A stretch of 64,000 nt of DNA from contig CACIED010000001.1 in the NCBI GenBank assembly GCA_902585605.1, positions 248,001-312,000 of the forward strand, given 5' to 3'. Below the pieces are notes generated by a model. It was not told the origin of the DNA. It saw only the letters and a list, made by a program, of their open reading frames with translations, and made no database searches. A program made the position numbers and the translations under genes. Source of the stretch: an uncultured Alphaproteobacteria bacterium (lineage in GTDB: Bacteria > Pseudomonadota > Alphaproteobacteria > HIMB59 > GCA-002718135). Shown here piece by piece: positions 29,317-38,073 of this stretch. Numbering within the stretch: the stretch's first letter is position 1; the number at the start of each line of letters is the position of its first letter.

Positions 29317-30015
29317 TTATATTTCCTTTTTATAAAGATCTGGTCTTAATTCTTTAGTTTTTTCAACCGATTTTTCTTTTCTCCATTTATCAATTTTTTC
29401 ATGATGACCTGATGTTAAAACATCTGGAACCTCATGTTTATTCCCCTGAACATCTTCCCAGGTTTGTGGTCTGGTATAATGAGGATATTCAAGCAGATTA
29501 TTAGAAAAAGATTCTTCTAATAAACTTTGTGGCTGCCCTAATACTCCAGGAATGAGACGAATACAACCTTCAACTAACACCTGAGCAGCAATCTCGCCCC
29601 CAGAAAGGACGTAATCACCGATACTCATTTCCTGAAAATCAAGAATTTCTATAGCTCTTTGGTCAACCCCTTCAAATCTGCCGCATAAAATAAGCATTTC
29701 ATCATGTTTTGATAGATTATTAAGTTTGGCTTGAGATAATTTCTGACCTGATGGTGTTAGAAAAATTTTGCAGTAATTATCAGTTTTGAACGTGATTGAA
29801 TTTAATGCTTTTTCAATCACATCTGGACGAATAACCATTCCAGGTCCTCCCCCAAAAGGTTCATCATCAACACTTCCTCTTTTGTCAATTCCAAAATTAT
29901 GTAGATTGACTATCTCAAGAGAAAATTTTTTATTGTTTAATGCATTTCCGATTACAGAATATCCTAGTGAGCCAGGAAACATCTCAGGATAACATGTTAA
30001 AATTACTACTCTCAT
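29317..30015 (-). CDS. trmD: tRNA (guanine-37-N1) methyltransferase TrmD
   Basis: SPOUT-class enzyme making m1G37, which prevents frameshifting. I use the ATG at 30015 ([17 protein letters not shown], 232 residues); a TTG at 30024 would add three residues and overlap rimM. Seen: [44 protein letters not shown] (knot and SAM site) and the C-terminal [35 protein letters not shown]. It lies in the classic rpsP-rimM-trmD-rplS order. Confidence 0.97.
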   Translation of the reverse strand: MRVVILTCYPEMFPGSLGYSVIGNALNNKKFSLEIVNLHNFGIDKRGSVDDEPFGGGPGMVIRPDVIEKALNSITFKTDNYCKIFLTPSGQKLSQAKLNNLSKHDEMLILCGRFEGVDQRAIEILDFQEMSIGDYVLSGGEIAAQVLVEGCIRLIPGVLGQPQSLLEESFSNNLLEYPHYTRPQTWEDVQGNKHEVPDVLTSGHHEKIDKWRKEKSVEKTKELRPDLYKKEI

Positions 30016-30016
30016 T

Positions 30017-30523
30017 TTAATCAAGAATACCAGGTATTGGATCAGCTATAATTTCTTTTTTATTGATATTAACTGATAAAATATTTGTTTTATCAAAAGG
30101 TATAAGAGTAAGTTTGGTATTATATTTGACTTCTAATAAATCGCCTGCCCCAAAATTTTGAACACTTAAAACTTTTCCAATGCTAGTATTGTCTTTCAAG
30201 AAAATCATGCATTCGATTAGATCGTTTATGTAAAACTCATTATCTTTTGTTTTTGGAAAAAATCTCTTATTTGAAAAAATTTTTTGACCCTTAAGCTCTA
30301 AAACATCTTCTCTAGAGGAGTATTTTTCAACTTGAACAACACACTTATTATTTTTAAATAAAATATTTTTAAAATTCCAAGCAACTGAACCGTCAAAATT
30401 ATAATAGTTTTTTAAATTTTTAAAAACTTCAAACGAGGTAGTCATCATATTAACTTTTATTTCACCCTTTAATCCTAAAGGAGATCCAAACTGACCAACA
30501 AGAATAATATCTTTATTACTCAA
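30017..30523 (-). CDS. rimM: Ribosome maturation factor RimM
   Basis: Assembly factor for the 30S head that binds S19, 168 residues. The N-terminal domain begins VGQFGSPLGLKGEIKVNMMTT, the family signature; the C-terminal PRC-barrel-like domain contains EFYINDLIECMIFLKDN, VLSVQNFGAGDLLEVKY and the ending LIPFDKTNILSVN-KKEIIADPIPGILD. It lies 14 bases behind rpsP and one base before the trmD ATG. Confidence 0.93.
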   Translation of the reverse strand: MSNKDIILVGQFGSPLGLKGEIKVNMMTTSFEVFKNLKNYYNFDGSVAWNFKNILFKNNKCVVQVEKYSSREDVLELKGQKIFSNKRFFPKTKDNEFYINDLIECMIFLKDNTSIGKVLSVQNFGAGDLLEVKYNTKLTLIPFDKTNILSVNINKKEIIADPIPGILD

Positions 30524-30537
30524 AGCAAAAATTGATT

Positions 30538-31107
30538 TTATTCTTTTTTAGCTTCTGCTTCTTCTGCTTTTGGTTCTTCAGCAGGTTGTGCATCTTCAGC
30601 TGGCTTAGCTTCTGCTTCTTCTGCTTTTGGTTCTTCAGCAGGTTGTGCATCTTCAGCTGGCTTAGCTTCTGCTTCTTCTTCTTTTGGTTCTTCAGCAGGT
30701 TGTGCATCTTCAGCTGGCTTAGCTTCTGCTTCTTCTGCTTTTGGTTCTTCTGATGCAGCTTTCGCCGCTTCTTCTTTTTCTTTAGCAGCAGCTAATCGTT
30801 CCTGTGCTTTTTTCTTAGGTAGATGTTTTTTTGTTTTTTCAGTAATAACTGGTTTTTCCATCACACCAAGATTGCTAAGAAAAATAGAAATTCTATCAGA
30901 TGGTTTTGCTCCTTTTGCAATCCATTCCTTAGCTTTGTCTAAATCCATTTTAACTCTGTCAGCGCTATCCTTTGGAAGCATTGGGTTATAAGTTCCAATT
31001 TGATCTATAAATTTTCCATCTCTGGCTCTTCTAGAATCAGCAACTACTATTCTATAAAATGGTCTTTTCTTTGCACCGCCTCTTGATAATCTTATTCTTA
31101 CTGGCAT
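30538..31107 (-). CDS. rpsP: 30S ribosomal protein S16 with repeat-built acidic tail
   Basis: The S16 core is residues 1-85 ([61 protein letters not shown]). A basic linker ([26 protein letters not shown]) is followed by about 70 residues made of a 19-residue unit containing [13 protein letters not shown] and PAEDAQ, repeated three times plus a partial fourth. The total of 189 residues is about twice the usual S16. Heads the rpsP-rimM-trmD-rplS block, 12 bases behind ffh. The opposite strand of the repeat shows spurious Phe/Cys-rich ORFs. Confidence 0.96.
   Translation of the reverse strand: MPVRIRLSRGGAKKRPFYRIVVADSRRARDGKFIDQIGTYNPMLPKDSADRVKMDLDKAKEWIAKGAKPSDRISIFLSNLGVMEKPVITEKTKKHLPKKKAQERLAAAKEKEEAAKAASEEPKAEEAEAKPAEDAQPAEEPKEEEAEAKPAEDAQPAEEPKAEEAEAKPAEDAQPAEEPKAEEAEAKKE
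30550..30750. repeat. 57-bp tandem repeat in the rpsP tail
   Basis: Copies begin at 30550, 30607, 30664 and 30721. The first three are full 57-base units; the fourth is partial (about 30 bases). They are nearly identical at the DNA level: one visible change turns an Ala codon into Glu in the third copy. The unit is a multiple of three, so it keeps the S16 frame and encodes 19 residues. Near-identity suggests recent expansion by slippage or unequal recombination, and copy number may vary among strains. Confidence 0.9.
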
Positions 31108-31119
31108 TTTATTTCCTTT

Positions 31120-32484
31120 CTAATTTATGTTTGGAGGAAAATTTCCTTGTAATTTTTGCATTAAATCACTGGGAATTCCTCCTTTGCCCATTGATTTCAT
31201 TCTCTTCATCATTTTTTGTGATTGGAGAAACTGTTTTAATAACCTGTTAACGTCTTGAACTTTGGTTCCAGATCCTTTTGAAATTCTAATTTTACGTGAA
31301 GCCTTTATAATATCTGGATCAGCCCTTTCTTTTTTTGTCATTGAACTGATTATAGCTATTTGTTTATCAATCATTGAATTAGAAATTTTATTTTCTGCCA
31401 TTAACTTCTGTGCCTTTGAAACACCTGGCATCATAGAAAGTAAACCGGAGACTCCACCCATTTTACCCATTTGCTTTAATTGATTAGCAAAATCTTCAAG
31501 ATCAAATTTTCCTTTAGCGATCTTTTTTGCCATATCTTCCATTTCTTCTTTATCAATATTTTCAGCAGCCTTTTCGACAAGAGATACAATATCTCCCATA
31601 CCTAAGATTCTTTGTGCAATTCTTTCAGGATGGAAAGATTCAAAATTTTCTACTTTTTCACCCAGTCCTATAAATTTTATAGGAGAGTTTGTTATCGATT
31701 TAATTGATAGTGCTGCACCACCTCTGCTATCACCATCTATTCGAGTTAAAATTGATCCAGTAATATTTATTGCATCACTAAAACTTTTAGCTACATTTGC
31801 AGCATCTTGCCCTGTTAAAGCATCTGCTACTAATAATGTTTCGTCAGGTTTAAACTTATTTTCAATTTCTATTAATTCACTCATTAATTTTTTATCTACA
31901 ACTTGTCGTCCAGCAGTATCTAAAATAAGAATATCAAATAAATTTTTTTGAGCATAGTCTATAGAATTATCAACAATCTTACTGGCTGATAATAGATTGT
32001 GATTAAAGAAATCTGAGCCGGTTTCTTCAGCTAATACTTTTAATTGTTCTTGTGCTGCTGGTCGATAAATGTCTGCTGATGCTAGTAAAATTTTTTTCTT
32101 TGAAGACTTTTTTAACAAATAGGAAAGTTTGGCAATTGATGTTGTTTTCCCAGATCCCTGTAATCCACAAAACAATATTTTAGTTAATTGAGAAGAAGAT
32201 AAATTTAGAGATTTATTTTCTGATCCAAGAATTTTTATAAGTTCATCTTGCACAAGCTTTATGATCATTTGATCTGGCTTAACAGATTTGAGAATTTCTT
32301 TTCCTAAAATGTTTGACTTGATGGAATTTATAAATTCTTTTACTACAACTAGGGAAACATCTGCCTCTAACAGAGCAATTCTAATTTGACGTAATGTAAC
32401 TTCAAGATCTGTTTCTGATATAACAGCCTTACCCCGAATACTTTGGATAATTTTTTCAAATTTTGTATTCAATGTATCAAACAT
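31120..32484 (-). CDS. ffh: Signal recognition particle GTPase Ffh
   Basis: SRP54-type GTPase, 454 residues from the ATG at 32484 (MFDTLNTKFEKIIQSIRGKAVI). A 20-residue upstream extension to 32544 reads through a strong hairpin and has no family match. N domain about 1-90; G domain with GLQGSGKTTSIAKL, DIYRPAAQEQL, LDTAGRQ and TRIDGDSRGGAAL; C-terminal M domain rich in methionine (MGKMGGVSGLLSMMPG, QKMMKRMKSMGKGG) for signal-peptide and SRP RNA binding. The SRP RNA gene itself is not in this window. Partner FtsY is encoded at 34760. Confidence 0.97.
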   Translation of the reverse strand: MFDTLNTKFEKIIQSIRGKAVISETDLEVTLRQIRIALLEADVSLVVVKEFINSIKSNILGKEILKSVKPDQMIIKLVQDELIKILGSENKSLNLSSSQLTKILFCGLQGSGKTTSIAKLSYLLKKSSKKKILLASADIYRPAAQEQLKVLAEETGSDFFNHNLLSASKIVDNSIDYAQKNLFDILILDTAGRQVVDKKLMSELIEIENKFKPDETLLVADALTGQDAANVAKSFSDAINITGSILTRIDGDSRGGAALSIKSITNSPIKFIGLGEKVENFESFHPERIAQRILGMGDIVSLVEKAAENIDKEEMEDMAKKIAKGKFDLEDFANQLKQMGKMGGVSGLLSMMPGVSKAQKLMAENKISNSMIDKQIAIISSMTKKERADPDIIKASRKIRISKGSGTKVQDVNRLLKQFLQSQKMMKRMKSMGKGGIPSDLMQKLQGNFPPNIN

Positions 32485-32505
32485 AAATCTCCAATAGCCT
32501 TTTAA

Positions 32506-32534
32506 CTCCAGGGCACGAAACTCGTGGGCTAGAG
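32506..32534 (-). promoter_or_regulatory. Leader hairpin 22 bases upstream of ffh
   Basis: On the minus strand CTCTAGCCCACGA, loop GTT and TCGTGCCCTGGAG fold into an 11-pair stem with one symmetrical CC/CC internal loop and one G-T pair. It is conspicuously GC-rich for this genome and ends 21 bases before the ffh ATG. No U-run follows on the minus strand, so it is not an intrinsic terminator. A protein-binding or translation-control leader is possible; no known riboswitch is recognised. Confidence 0.4.
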
Positions 32535-32681
32535 TACCTATCACAATTGTAACAAGCTCAATTCGTTTACAAATATAGGATTTGTTGGTGACCCTCTATT
32601 AGCTGAATAATTGAAAGTCAAGTATTCTTAAATTTCCCATATTTACTGAGATTTATCGATAAATTAGGTTATAAAACAAAT

Positions 32682-33500
32682 ATGCAAAAAGTAGACTTTA
32701 TAAAGATGCATGGACTTGGGAACGATTTTGTTATCATAGATAAAAGGTCTAACAATATCGCAATTACTGAAGATATTATTAAAAGACTCAGTGACAGAAA
32801 AACTGGAGCAGGATGTGATCAATTAATCACAATTAATAATACAAGTAATCAAAGTGCTGATGCTGAAATTGAAATTTTTAATCCTGGTGGTGATAGAGCC
32901 GAAGCTTGTGGTAACGGAACACGCTGCGTGGCAAAAATATTATTTGATGAAGATTCTAATAAAGAAATTTTGAAAATTCAATCTGATGCAGGAATATTAG
33001 AATCAAAAAAAATAGATAATAATATAAGTGTCAACATGGGTTTAATAAAAAATACTTGGGATAAAATTCCTTTAAGTAGAGAACTCAATACAATGAATAT
33101 ACCAATTTCAATTGATGGATACAGTAATGGGGTTGCTGTGAATGTAGGTAATCCACATGTAGTTTTTTTTGGCAAATCAATCCAAGATACAGATCTTGAA
33201 AGTATAGGTCCTAAAATAGAAAATCATGAACTCTTTCCAAAAAAAACTAATGTTGAAATAGTTCAAGTTATTAATTCAAATTTAATTGAAATGAGAGTTT
33301 GGGAACGTGGAGTTGGAATCACGTTAGCTTGTGGTAGTGGTGCTTGTGCGGCTGTATATGCGGCGTGGAAAAAAGGATTGATTGAAAATAACGCTGAAGT
33401 GAAACTTGAAAAAGGATCACTGCATATAAATATAGTTAATGATGAAGCTATTATGACAGGACCAGCAGAAATAAGTTATCAGGGTAATTTAGAAATATAA
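32682..33500 (+). CDS. dapF: Diaminopimelate epimerase
   Basis: PLP-independent racemase converting LL- to meso-diaminopimelate for lysine and peptidoglycan; 272 residues. Start FIKMHGLGNDFVIID is the family signature. The two catalytic cysteines are in EACGNGTRCVA (about residue 75) and LACGSGACAAVYA (about 220), each in one pseudo-symmetric half. It heads the plus-strand dapF-mtaB-ftsY-yciB run, divergent from ffh across about 200 bases. Confidence 0.97.
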   Translation: MQKVDFIKMHGLGNDFVIIDKRSNNIAITEDIIKRLSDRKTGAGCDQLITINNTSNQSADAEIEIFNPGGDRAEACGNGTRCVAKILFDEDSNKEILKIQSDAGILESKKIDNNISVNMGLIKNTWDKIPLSRELNTMNIPISIDGYSNGVAVNVGNPHVVFFGKSIQDTDLESIGPKIENHELFPKKTNVEIVQVINSNLIEMRVWERGVGITLACGSGACAAVYAAWKKGLIENNAEVKLEKGSLHINIVNDEAIMTGPAEISYQGNLEI

Positions 33501-33503
33501 TTT

Positions 33504-34763
33504 ATGAAAAATAAAAACCACATAGTTAATCTAGGTTGTAGATTGAATATCTATGAAGGTGAAATTATTAAAAACCATCTTAAAACAAATAATTTAAATA
33601 ATGTTACAGTCATAAACTCATGTGCAGTAACTGAAGAAGCTGAAAAAAAAGTTTCTTATGAAATTAGAAAGGCAAAAAAAAATTTTCCTAATAATAGAAT
33701 AGTAGTTACAGGATGTGCGGCTCAAATCAATCCATTAAAATATAAAGATTTAAAAGAAGTAGACTCTGTAATTGGGAACACAGAAAAATTAGAAACTTTA
33801 ACATGGAAAAATATCGACCAGTCTAAAAATTTTAAAGTAGGAGATATACTAGAAGAAAGTAAAACAGTACCTAATTCAATTGAAAAATTTGAAGGGAAAT
33901 CGAGAGCTTATATTGAAATACAACAAGGTTGTAACCATCGCTGTACTTTTTGTATCATTCCATTTGGCAGAGGTAATAACAGAAGTGTACCTGCTGGAGA
34001 AATAGTAAATAAAATAAAAAAAATTGTTAGCAATGGATATAATGAAGTGGTCTTAACAGGAGTAGATATAACCGATTATGGAAAAGATCTTCCTGCAAAA
34101 CCTACTTTTTCAAACTTAATTAAAAGAATTCTAAAATTAGTGCCTGAATTAAAACAACTGCGTTTGTCTTCAATTGACTGTGCTGAAATAGACGAAGATT
34201 TTTGGGATGTTTTAAAGGACGAAAGATTGATGCCTCATTTTCATATAAGTTTACAGGCTGGAAACAATTTAATTTTGAAAAGAATGAAAAGAAGACATTC
34301 AAGGGAAATGGCAATTAATTTTTGTAAGAAAGTTTTATCTATTAGGAAAGATGCAACATTTGGTGCTGATATAATTGCCGGTTTTCCAACAGAGACAGAA
34401 ACAATGTTTCAAGATTCAATTAAACTAGTTGATGATTGTAATTTAACTCATCTTCATATTTTTCCTTATTCACCAAGAGAAAACACCCCTGCATCCAGAA
34501 TGCCTCAAGTTCAAAAAAATATTATCAAAGATAGAGCAAGAAGACTTAGAGAAAAAGGTATGGAAAAATTAAAACAACATTTAGAAAAAAATATTGGAAA
34601 GAAGGAACAAATTTTAATTGAAAGTAGAAAAGAAAATTTTTCACTTGGAAAAGATCAGCATTTTTTAAAAGTAAAACTTAAAGAAGAATTTAAAGAAGGG
34701 AATATAATATCCTGTATATACACAGGAGTAGAAAATGATACGTTATTAGCAAGAATACTATGA
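33504..34763 (+). CDS. mtaB: tRNA t6A37 methylthiotransferase MtaB
   Basis: Radical-SAM methylthiotransferase, 419 residues, adding a methylthio group to t6A37 of tRNAs that read ANN codons. The N-terminal UPF0004 domain has three cluster cysteines in NLGCRLN, NSCAV and VTGCAAQ; the radical SAM motif is GCNHRCTFCIIPFGRG near residue 140; a C-terminal TRAM-like part follows. The NLGCRLN start and gene place (before ftsY, after dapF, as in other alphaproteobacteria) favour MtaB over MiaB or RimO. It overlaps ftsY by four bases. Confidence 0.92.
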   Translation: MKNKNHIVNLGCRLNIYEGEIIKNHLKTNNLNNVTVINSCAVTEEAEKKVSYEIRKAKKNFPNNRIVVTGCAAQINPLKYKDLKEVDSVIGNTEKLETLTWKNIDQSKNFKVGDILEESKTVPNSIEKFEGKSRAYIEIQQGCNHRCTFCIIPFGRGNNRSVPAGEIVNKIKKIVSNGYNEVVLTGVDITDYGKDLPAKPTFSNLIKRILKLVPELKQLRLSSIDCAEIDEDFWDVLKDERLMPHFHISLQAGNNLILKRMKRRHSREMAINFCKKVLSIRKDATFGADIIAGFPTETETMFQDSIKLVDDCNLTHLHIFPYSPRENTPASRMPQVQKNIIKDRARRLREKGMEKLKQHLEKNIGKKEQILIESRKENFSLGKDQHFLKVKLKEEFKEGNIISCIYTGVENDTLLARIL

Positions 34764-35680
34764 GTTTATTTTCAATATTTAAAGATAAGTTAAGTAAAAC
34801 TTCAAATATACTTTCTTTTAATATTTTAGAAATTTTAAAAAATAAAAAAATAGACGATTTAACTTTAGAAGAATTAGAAAATGTTCTTATTTCGTCTGAT
34901 ATTAGTTTAGATGTTGTCAATCAGCTAATAAATTCTATAAAAAAAATAAAAATTTCAAATGATGATGGAATAAAAAATGTACTAGAAATCTTAGCTCAAA
35001 ATATAGAAAGTATATTACTTCCAAGAGAACATGTTCTAATCAATGAAAAAAATGATGAAAAAAAAATATTAATTTTTGTTGGGGTAAACGGAAGTGGAAA
35101 GACGACCACTATTGGCAAAATTGCAAATAAAATTTTATCAAATAAAAAAATATTGATTGCAGCTTGTGACACATTTAGGGCAGCAGCTGTTGAGCAATTG
35201 GAAGATTGGGCAAAAAAAAATAATAATGGTTTTGTTGCAGGAAAAAGTAATCAGGATCCAGCTAGTGTAGCGTATCAGGCAACTGAAGAATTTGGAAAAG
35301 AAAATTATGATTTTTTACTTATAGATACTGCTGGAAGATTATCAAATAATACTAATCTCATTAATCAGCTAATTAAATTGAAGAATGTTATCTCAAAAGT
35401 TAATTCCTCTTTTAATATTGAAACTGTATTAGTTTTAGATGGAACGAATGGTTCGAACATGATTAAGCAAGTGGATATATTTGGAAATGAACTTAATGTA
35501 TCAAGTCTTATAATTACTAAATTGGATGGAACAGCAAAAGGTGGAGCATTAATTTCAATTGCAAATAAATTTGAAATCCCTATAAGTTATGTTGGTCTTG
35601 GAGAAAGTATTGAGGACCTTGTAACCTTTAATTCTCAAAACTTTGCTAGGTCTATTTTAAATCTAGAAGAACAAAAATGA
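34760..35680 (+). CDS. ftsY: SRP receptor GTPase FtsY (short form)
   Basis: SRP receptor, 306 residues: N domain about 1-95, then G domain with GVNGSGKTTTIGKIA, CDTFRAAAVEQLEDWA, LIDTAGRL and ITKLDGTAKGGAL. The long acidic A domain of E. coli FtsY is absent; only a short amphipathic start (MSLFSIFKDKLSKTS) could touch the membrane. It docks Ffh-ribosome complexes at the translocon. ATGA overlaps both neighbours (mtaB and yciB), indicating one transcript with coupled translation. Confidence 0.96.
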   Translation: MSLFSIFKDKLSKTSNILSFNILEILKNKKIDDLTLEELENVLISSDISLDVVNQLINSIKKIKISNDDGIKNVLEILAQNIESILLPREHVLINEKNDEKKILIFVGVNGSGKTTTIGKIANKILSNKKILIAACDTFRAAAVEQLEDWAKKNNNGFVAGKSNQDPASVAYQATEEFGKENYDFLLIDTAGRLSNNTNLINQLIKLKNVISKVNSSFNIETVLVLDGTNGSNMIKQVDIFGNELNVSSLIITKLDGTAKGGALISIANKFEIPISYVGLGESIEDLVTFNSQNFARSILNLEEQK

Positions 35681-36216
35681 AGTCAGTTTATAAATTATTA
35701 ATTGATATAGGACCGCTTGCAGTATTCTTTATTTTTTATACAAGAAGTGGTCTTCAAGAAGCAATACTTCCTCTTATGATTGCAACTGTAATTTCAGTAA
35801 TCATTTCATATATACTTGAGAAAAAAATACCAATTATGCCAACTCTTGGGGCTGCAATTGTATTAATATTTGGAGGTCTAACAATTTATTTTGACAATGA
35901 AATTTTTATTAAAATGAAACCAACAATAATAAATATGGTCTTCGCATTAATTTTATATGGAGGAGTGATTGTTAAAAAACCTCTTTTAAAGTATCTTTTA
36001 GGTGCTGCACTTAAACTAGAAGAAGATGGATGGAGAATATTAACTCAAAGGTGGATTGCTTTTTTTGTTGCACTTGCTGTTTTAAATGAAATTGTTTGGA
36101 GAACACAAAGTACTGATGTTTGGGTAAATTTTAAAGTTTTTGGTATCTTGCCAATTACTTTTATTTTTACGATGACACAATTCCCTTTAATTAAGAAATA
36201 TCAAATTGAAGATTAA
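35677..36216 (+). CDS. yciB: Septation protein A / YciB-IspZ family membrane protein
   Basis: Inner-membrane protein of 179 residues with five to six hydrophobic segments. LLIDIGPLAVFFIFY is the family start, and GWRILTQRWIAFFVALAVLNEIVWRTQSTDVWVNFKVFG is the conserved core. The family is tied to intracellular septation and envelope synthesis, with no defined reaction. ATGA overlap with ftsY. The stop is one base from the opposing pgk stop. Confidence 0.92.
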   Translation: MKSVYKLLIDIGPLAVFFIFYTRSGLQEAILPLMIATVISVIISYILEKKIPIMPTLGAAIVLIFGGLTIYFDNEIFIKMKPTIINMVFALILYGGVIVKKPLLKYLLGAALKLEEDGWRILTQRWIAFFVALAVLNEIVWRTQSTDVWVNFKVFGILPITFIFTMTQFPLIKKYQIED

Positions 36217-36217
36217 G

Positions 36218-37414
36218 TTAAAAATTGTTTTCTCTTAATGCTATAAATCCTGGTGATTTATTACCCTCAAGCCACTCTAAAAATGCACCGCCAGCTGTAG
36301 ATAAATATTTAAATGCATCATTGGCTTTAGCTTTTTTTATTGCTGCAAGTGTATCTCCTCCTCCTGCTAGAGCATCTAATTTAGATTTACTTGAATAATT
36401 TTGTATAATATTTGCAACTGAAATTGTACTTTTATCAAATGGACTATACTCAAATGCGCCTAAAGGGCCATTCCATAAAATTGATTTAGATTTTAATATT
36501 TCATCTGAAATTAGTTTTGTTGTTTGTTCACCAACATCTAATATCATTTGGTCATTTGGAATATTATTGATTGAATAAGTCTTAACATTTACTCTGTCTT
36601 CTATTGTTTTTGAGCAAACAGCATCAATTGGTAGAAGTATTTTGCAATTTTTTGATTCTGCTTTTTTTTGTATCTTTTTTGATAGTTCAATAAAATCATT
36701 TTCTACCAGGGAAGAACCAACGTTATAATTATTTGATAGCAAAAAGGTATTAGCCATTGCACCACCAATCACTAAAGAGTCAAAAATTTCAACTAAATTT
36801 TCTAAAACTTTTATTTTTGTTGAAACCTTTGAGCCACCTATAATTGCTAAATTTGGTTTATTTGAATTTTCTAAAAATTTATCTAAATTTTCAATTTCTT
36901 TTGAGAAACTTAATCCAGCGTATGAAGGTAAGTATTTAGTAATACCTACTATAGATGCATGATTACGATGAGATGCAGAAAACGCGTCATTAATATATAT
37001 GTCAAAACTAGAAGCTAATAATTTTGAAAAATTAAGATCATTTTTTTCTTCTTCAGCATTAAAACGAATATTTTCTAATAGACAAATTTCCCCCATGTTC
37101 ATTTCAGCAATTTTTGTCTTAATTATTTTTTTTTCACAGTTAGCTAAAAAATGAATTATGTTCAAATTTAAAAATTTTTTTAATTCTAAACATAAAAACT
37201 CAATGGAATATGTTTTATTAACTTGACCTTTAGGTCGGCCAAAATGAGCAATTAAGAATATCTTATTTTTATTTTTAATTAGTTTTTCTAGTGTTGGTAA
37301 AATAGCATGAATTCTTGAATGATCTGTAATTGTTCCTTCCAAAACTGGTACGTTTAAATCAACTCGAACAATTATTTTTTTATTTTTACAGTCTAGATCT
37401 CTTAATTCTTTCAT
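36218..37414 (-). CDS. pgk: Phosphoglycerate kinase
   Basis: Glycolytic and gluconeogenic kinase, 398 residues, exchanging phosphate between 1,3-bisphosphoglycerate and ADP. Seen: N-terminal RVDLNVPVLEGTITDHSRI, LIAHFGRPKGQ, LLENIRFNAEEEKND, the hinge GGSKVSTKIKVLENL, and C-terminal nucleotide region WNGPLGAFEYSPFDKST and ALAGGGDTLAAIKKA. Normal length. It stands alone on the minus strand, with no gap or fbaA partner beside it. Confidence 0.97.
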   Translation of the reverse strand: MKELRDLDCKNKKIIVRVDLNVPVLEGTITDHSRIHAILPTLEKLIKNKNKIFLIAHFGRPKGQVNKTYSIEFLCLELKKFLNLNIIHFLANCEKKIIKTKIAEMNMGEICLLENIRFNAEEEKNDLNFSKLLASSFDIYINDAFSASHRNHASIVGITKYLPSYAGLSFSKEIENLDKFLENSNKPNLAIIGGSKVSTKIKVLENLVEIFDSLVIGGAMANTFLLSNNYNVGSSLVENDFIELSKKIQKKAESKNCKILLPIDAVCSKTIEDRVNVKTYSINNIPNDQMILDVGEQTTKLISDEILKSKSILWNGPLGAFEYSPFDKSTISVANIIQNYSSKSKLDALAGGGDTLAAIKKAKANDAFKYLSTAGGAFLEWLEGNKSPGFIALRENNF

Positions 37415-37525
37415 TTCTATTCACATGTATATAAAAAAAATGCTGGAAATCATTGATTTTTTTTAAAAATTTGCAGTTTTATCTTTTTTAATACATATAT
37501 TTAGTATATTAAACCTATTTTAAGC

Positions 37526-37539
37526 TACTAAATGTAGTA
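37526..37539. promoter_or_regulatory. Short inverted repeat before gcrA
   Basis: TACTAAATGTAGTA is a perfect 5-base inverted repeat around AATG, ending 13 bases before the gcrA ATG. It could be an operator or leader hairpin. It is short enough to arise by chance in AT-rich DNA. Confidence 0.2.
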
Positions 37540-37552
37540 ATGGAGTTTGATT

Positions 37553-38023
37553 ATGCCTTGGGATGATAATAATGTAGCAAAACTTAGAGATTTATGGGAC
37601 CAAGGTCTACCAACAGCTCAAATTGGAAAATTATTAGGTTTCACCAAAAACGCAGTGGTTGGAAAAGCTCACAGAATTGGACTCGAGAGAAGACCATCAC
37701 CTATAAGAAGAACAGCTGTTAAGCCTGATCGAAAAAAAGCTAGATCTCCAGTAATGCCAAAATTGAATTTTGAAAGCACTAAAGAACCAGAGATTGTCTC
37801 TACAGAGCCTGCTGTTTTCCAACCGGTGGTTAAAAATATATTCACTTCAGCTCCGAAGAGAGGTTGTGAGTGGCCTGAAGGTCATCCTGATGAAGCTGAC
37901 TTTCGTTTTTGTGGTAAAGATAGATTTGAAGATAAGCCTTATTGTTTAGATCATTGTGCTGTTGCATATGTTGTTCCTGAAAAAGAAGAAAACGAAAAGA
38001 CAGAATTAAATAATACGATTTAA
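37553..38023 (+). CDS. gcrA: Cell-cycle regulator GcrA
   Basis: Sigma-70 cofactor found in alphaproteobacteria, 156 residues from the ATG at 37553 (MPWDDNNVAKLRDLWDQGL), with GGAG 8 bases ahead; an earlier TTG is rejected. N-terminal DNA-binding part TAQIGKLLGFTKNAVVGKAHRIGLERRPSPI, a basic linker, then the sigma-interaction domain GCEWPEGHPDEADFRFCGKDRFEDKPYCLDHCAVAYV. In Caulobacter, GcrA activates promoters carrying CcrM-methylated GANTC sites; CcrM is not in this window, so coupling is an inference. The gene is good evidence for an alphaproteobacterial origin. Confidence 0.95.
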   Translation: MPWDDNNVAKLRDLWDQGLPTAQIGKLLGFTKNAVVGKAHRIGLERRPSPIRRTAVKPDRKKARSPVMPKLNFESTKEPEIVSTEPAVFQPVVKNIFTSAPKRGCEWPEGHPDEADFRFCGKDRFEDKPYCLDHCAVAYVVPEKEENEKTELNNTI

Positions 38024-38073
38024 TAACAATAAAAATTCTAGAAATAAAAATTCTTCCTGTTATCTATTAAAAT

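Noticed and set aside
30550-30750. CRISPR array
   Set aside because: Repeats are in frame, contiguous and without unique spacers; they encode the S16 tail.
30532-30753. Phe/Cys-rich plus-strand ORF over the rpsP repeat
   Set aside because: Mirror of the tandem repeat on the coding strand; same reading is a by-product of Glu/Ala/Lys codons.
32485-32544. 20-residue N-terminal extension of ffh
   Set aside because: It reads through a strong hairpin and has no match to the Ffh start, whereas the ATG at 32484 does.
32485-32681. tRNA or SRP RNA upstream of ffh
   Set aside because: No cloverleaf and no SRP loop; only the leader hairpin.
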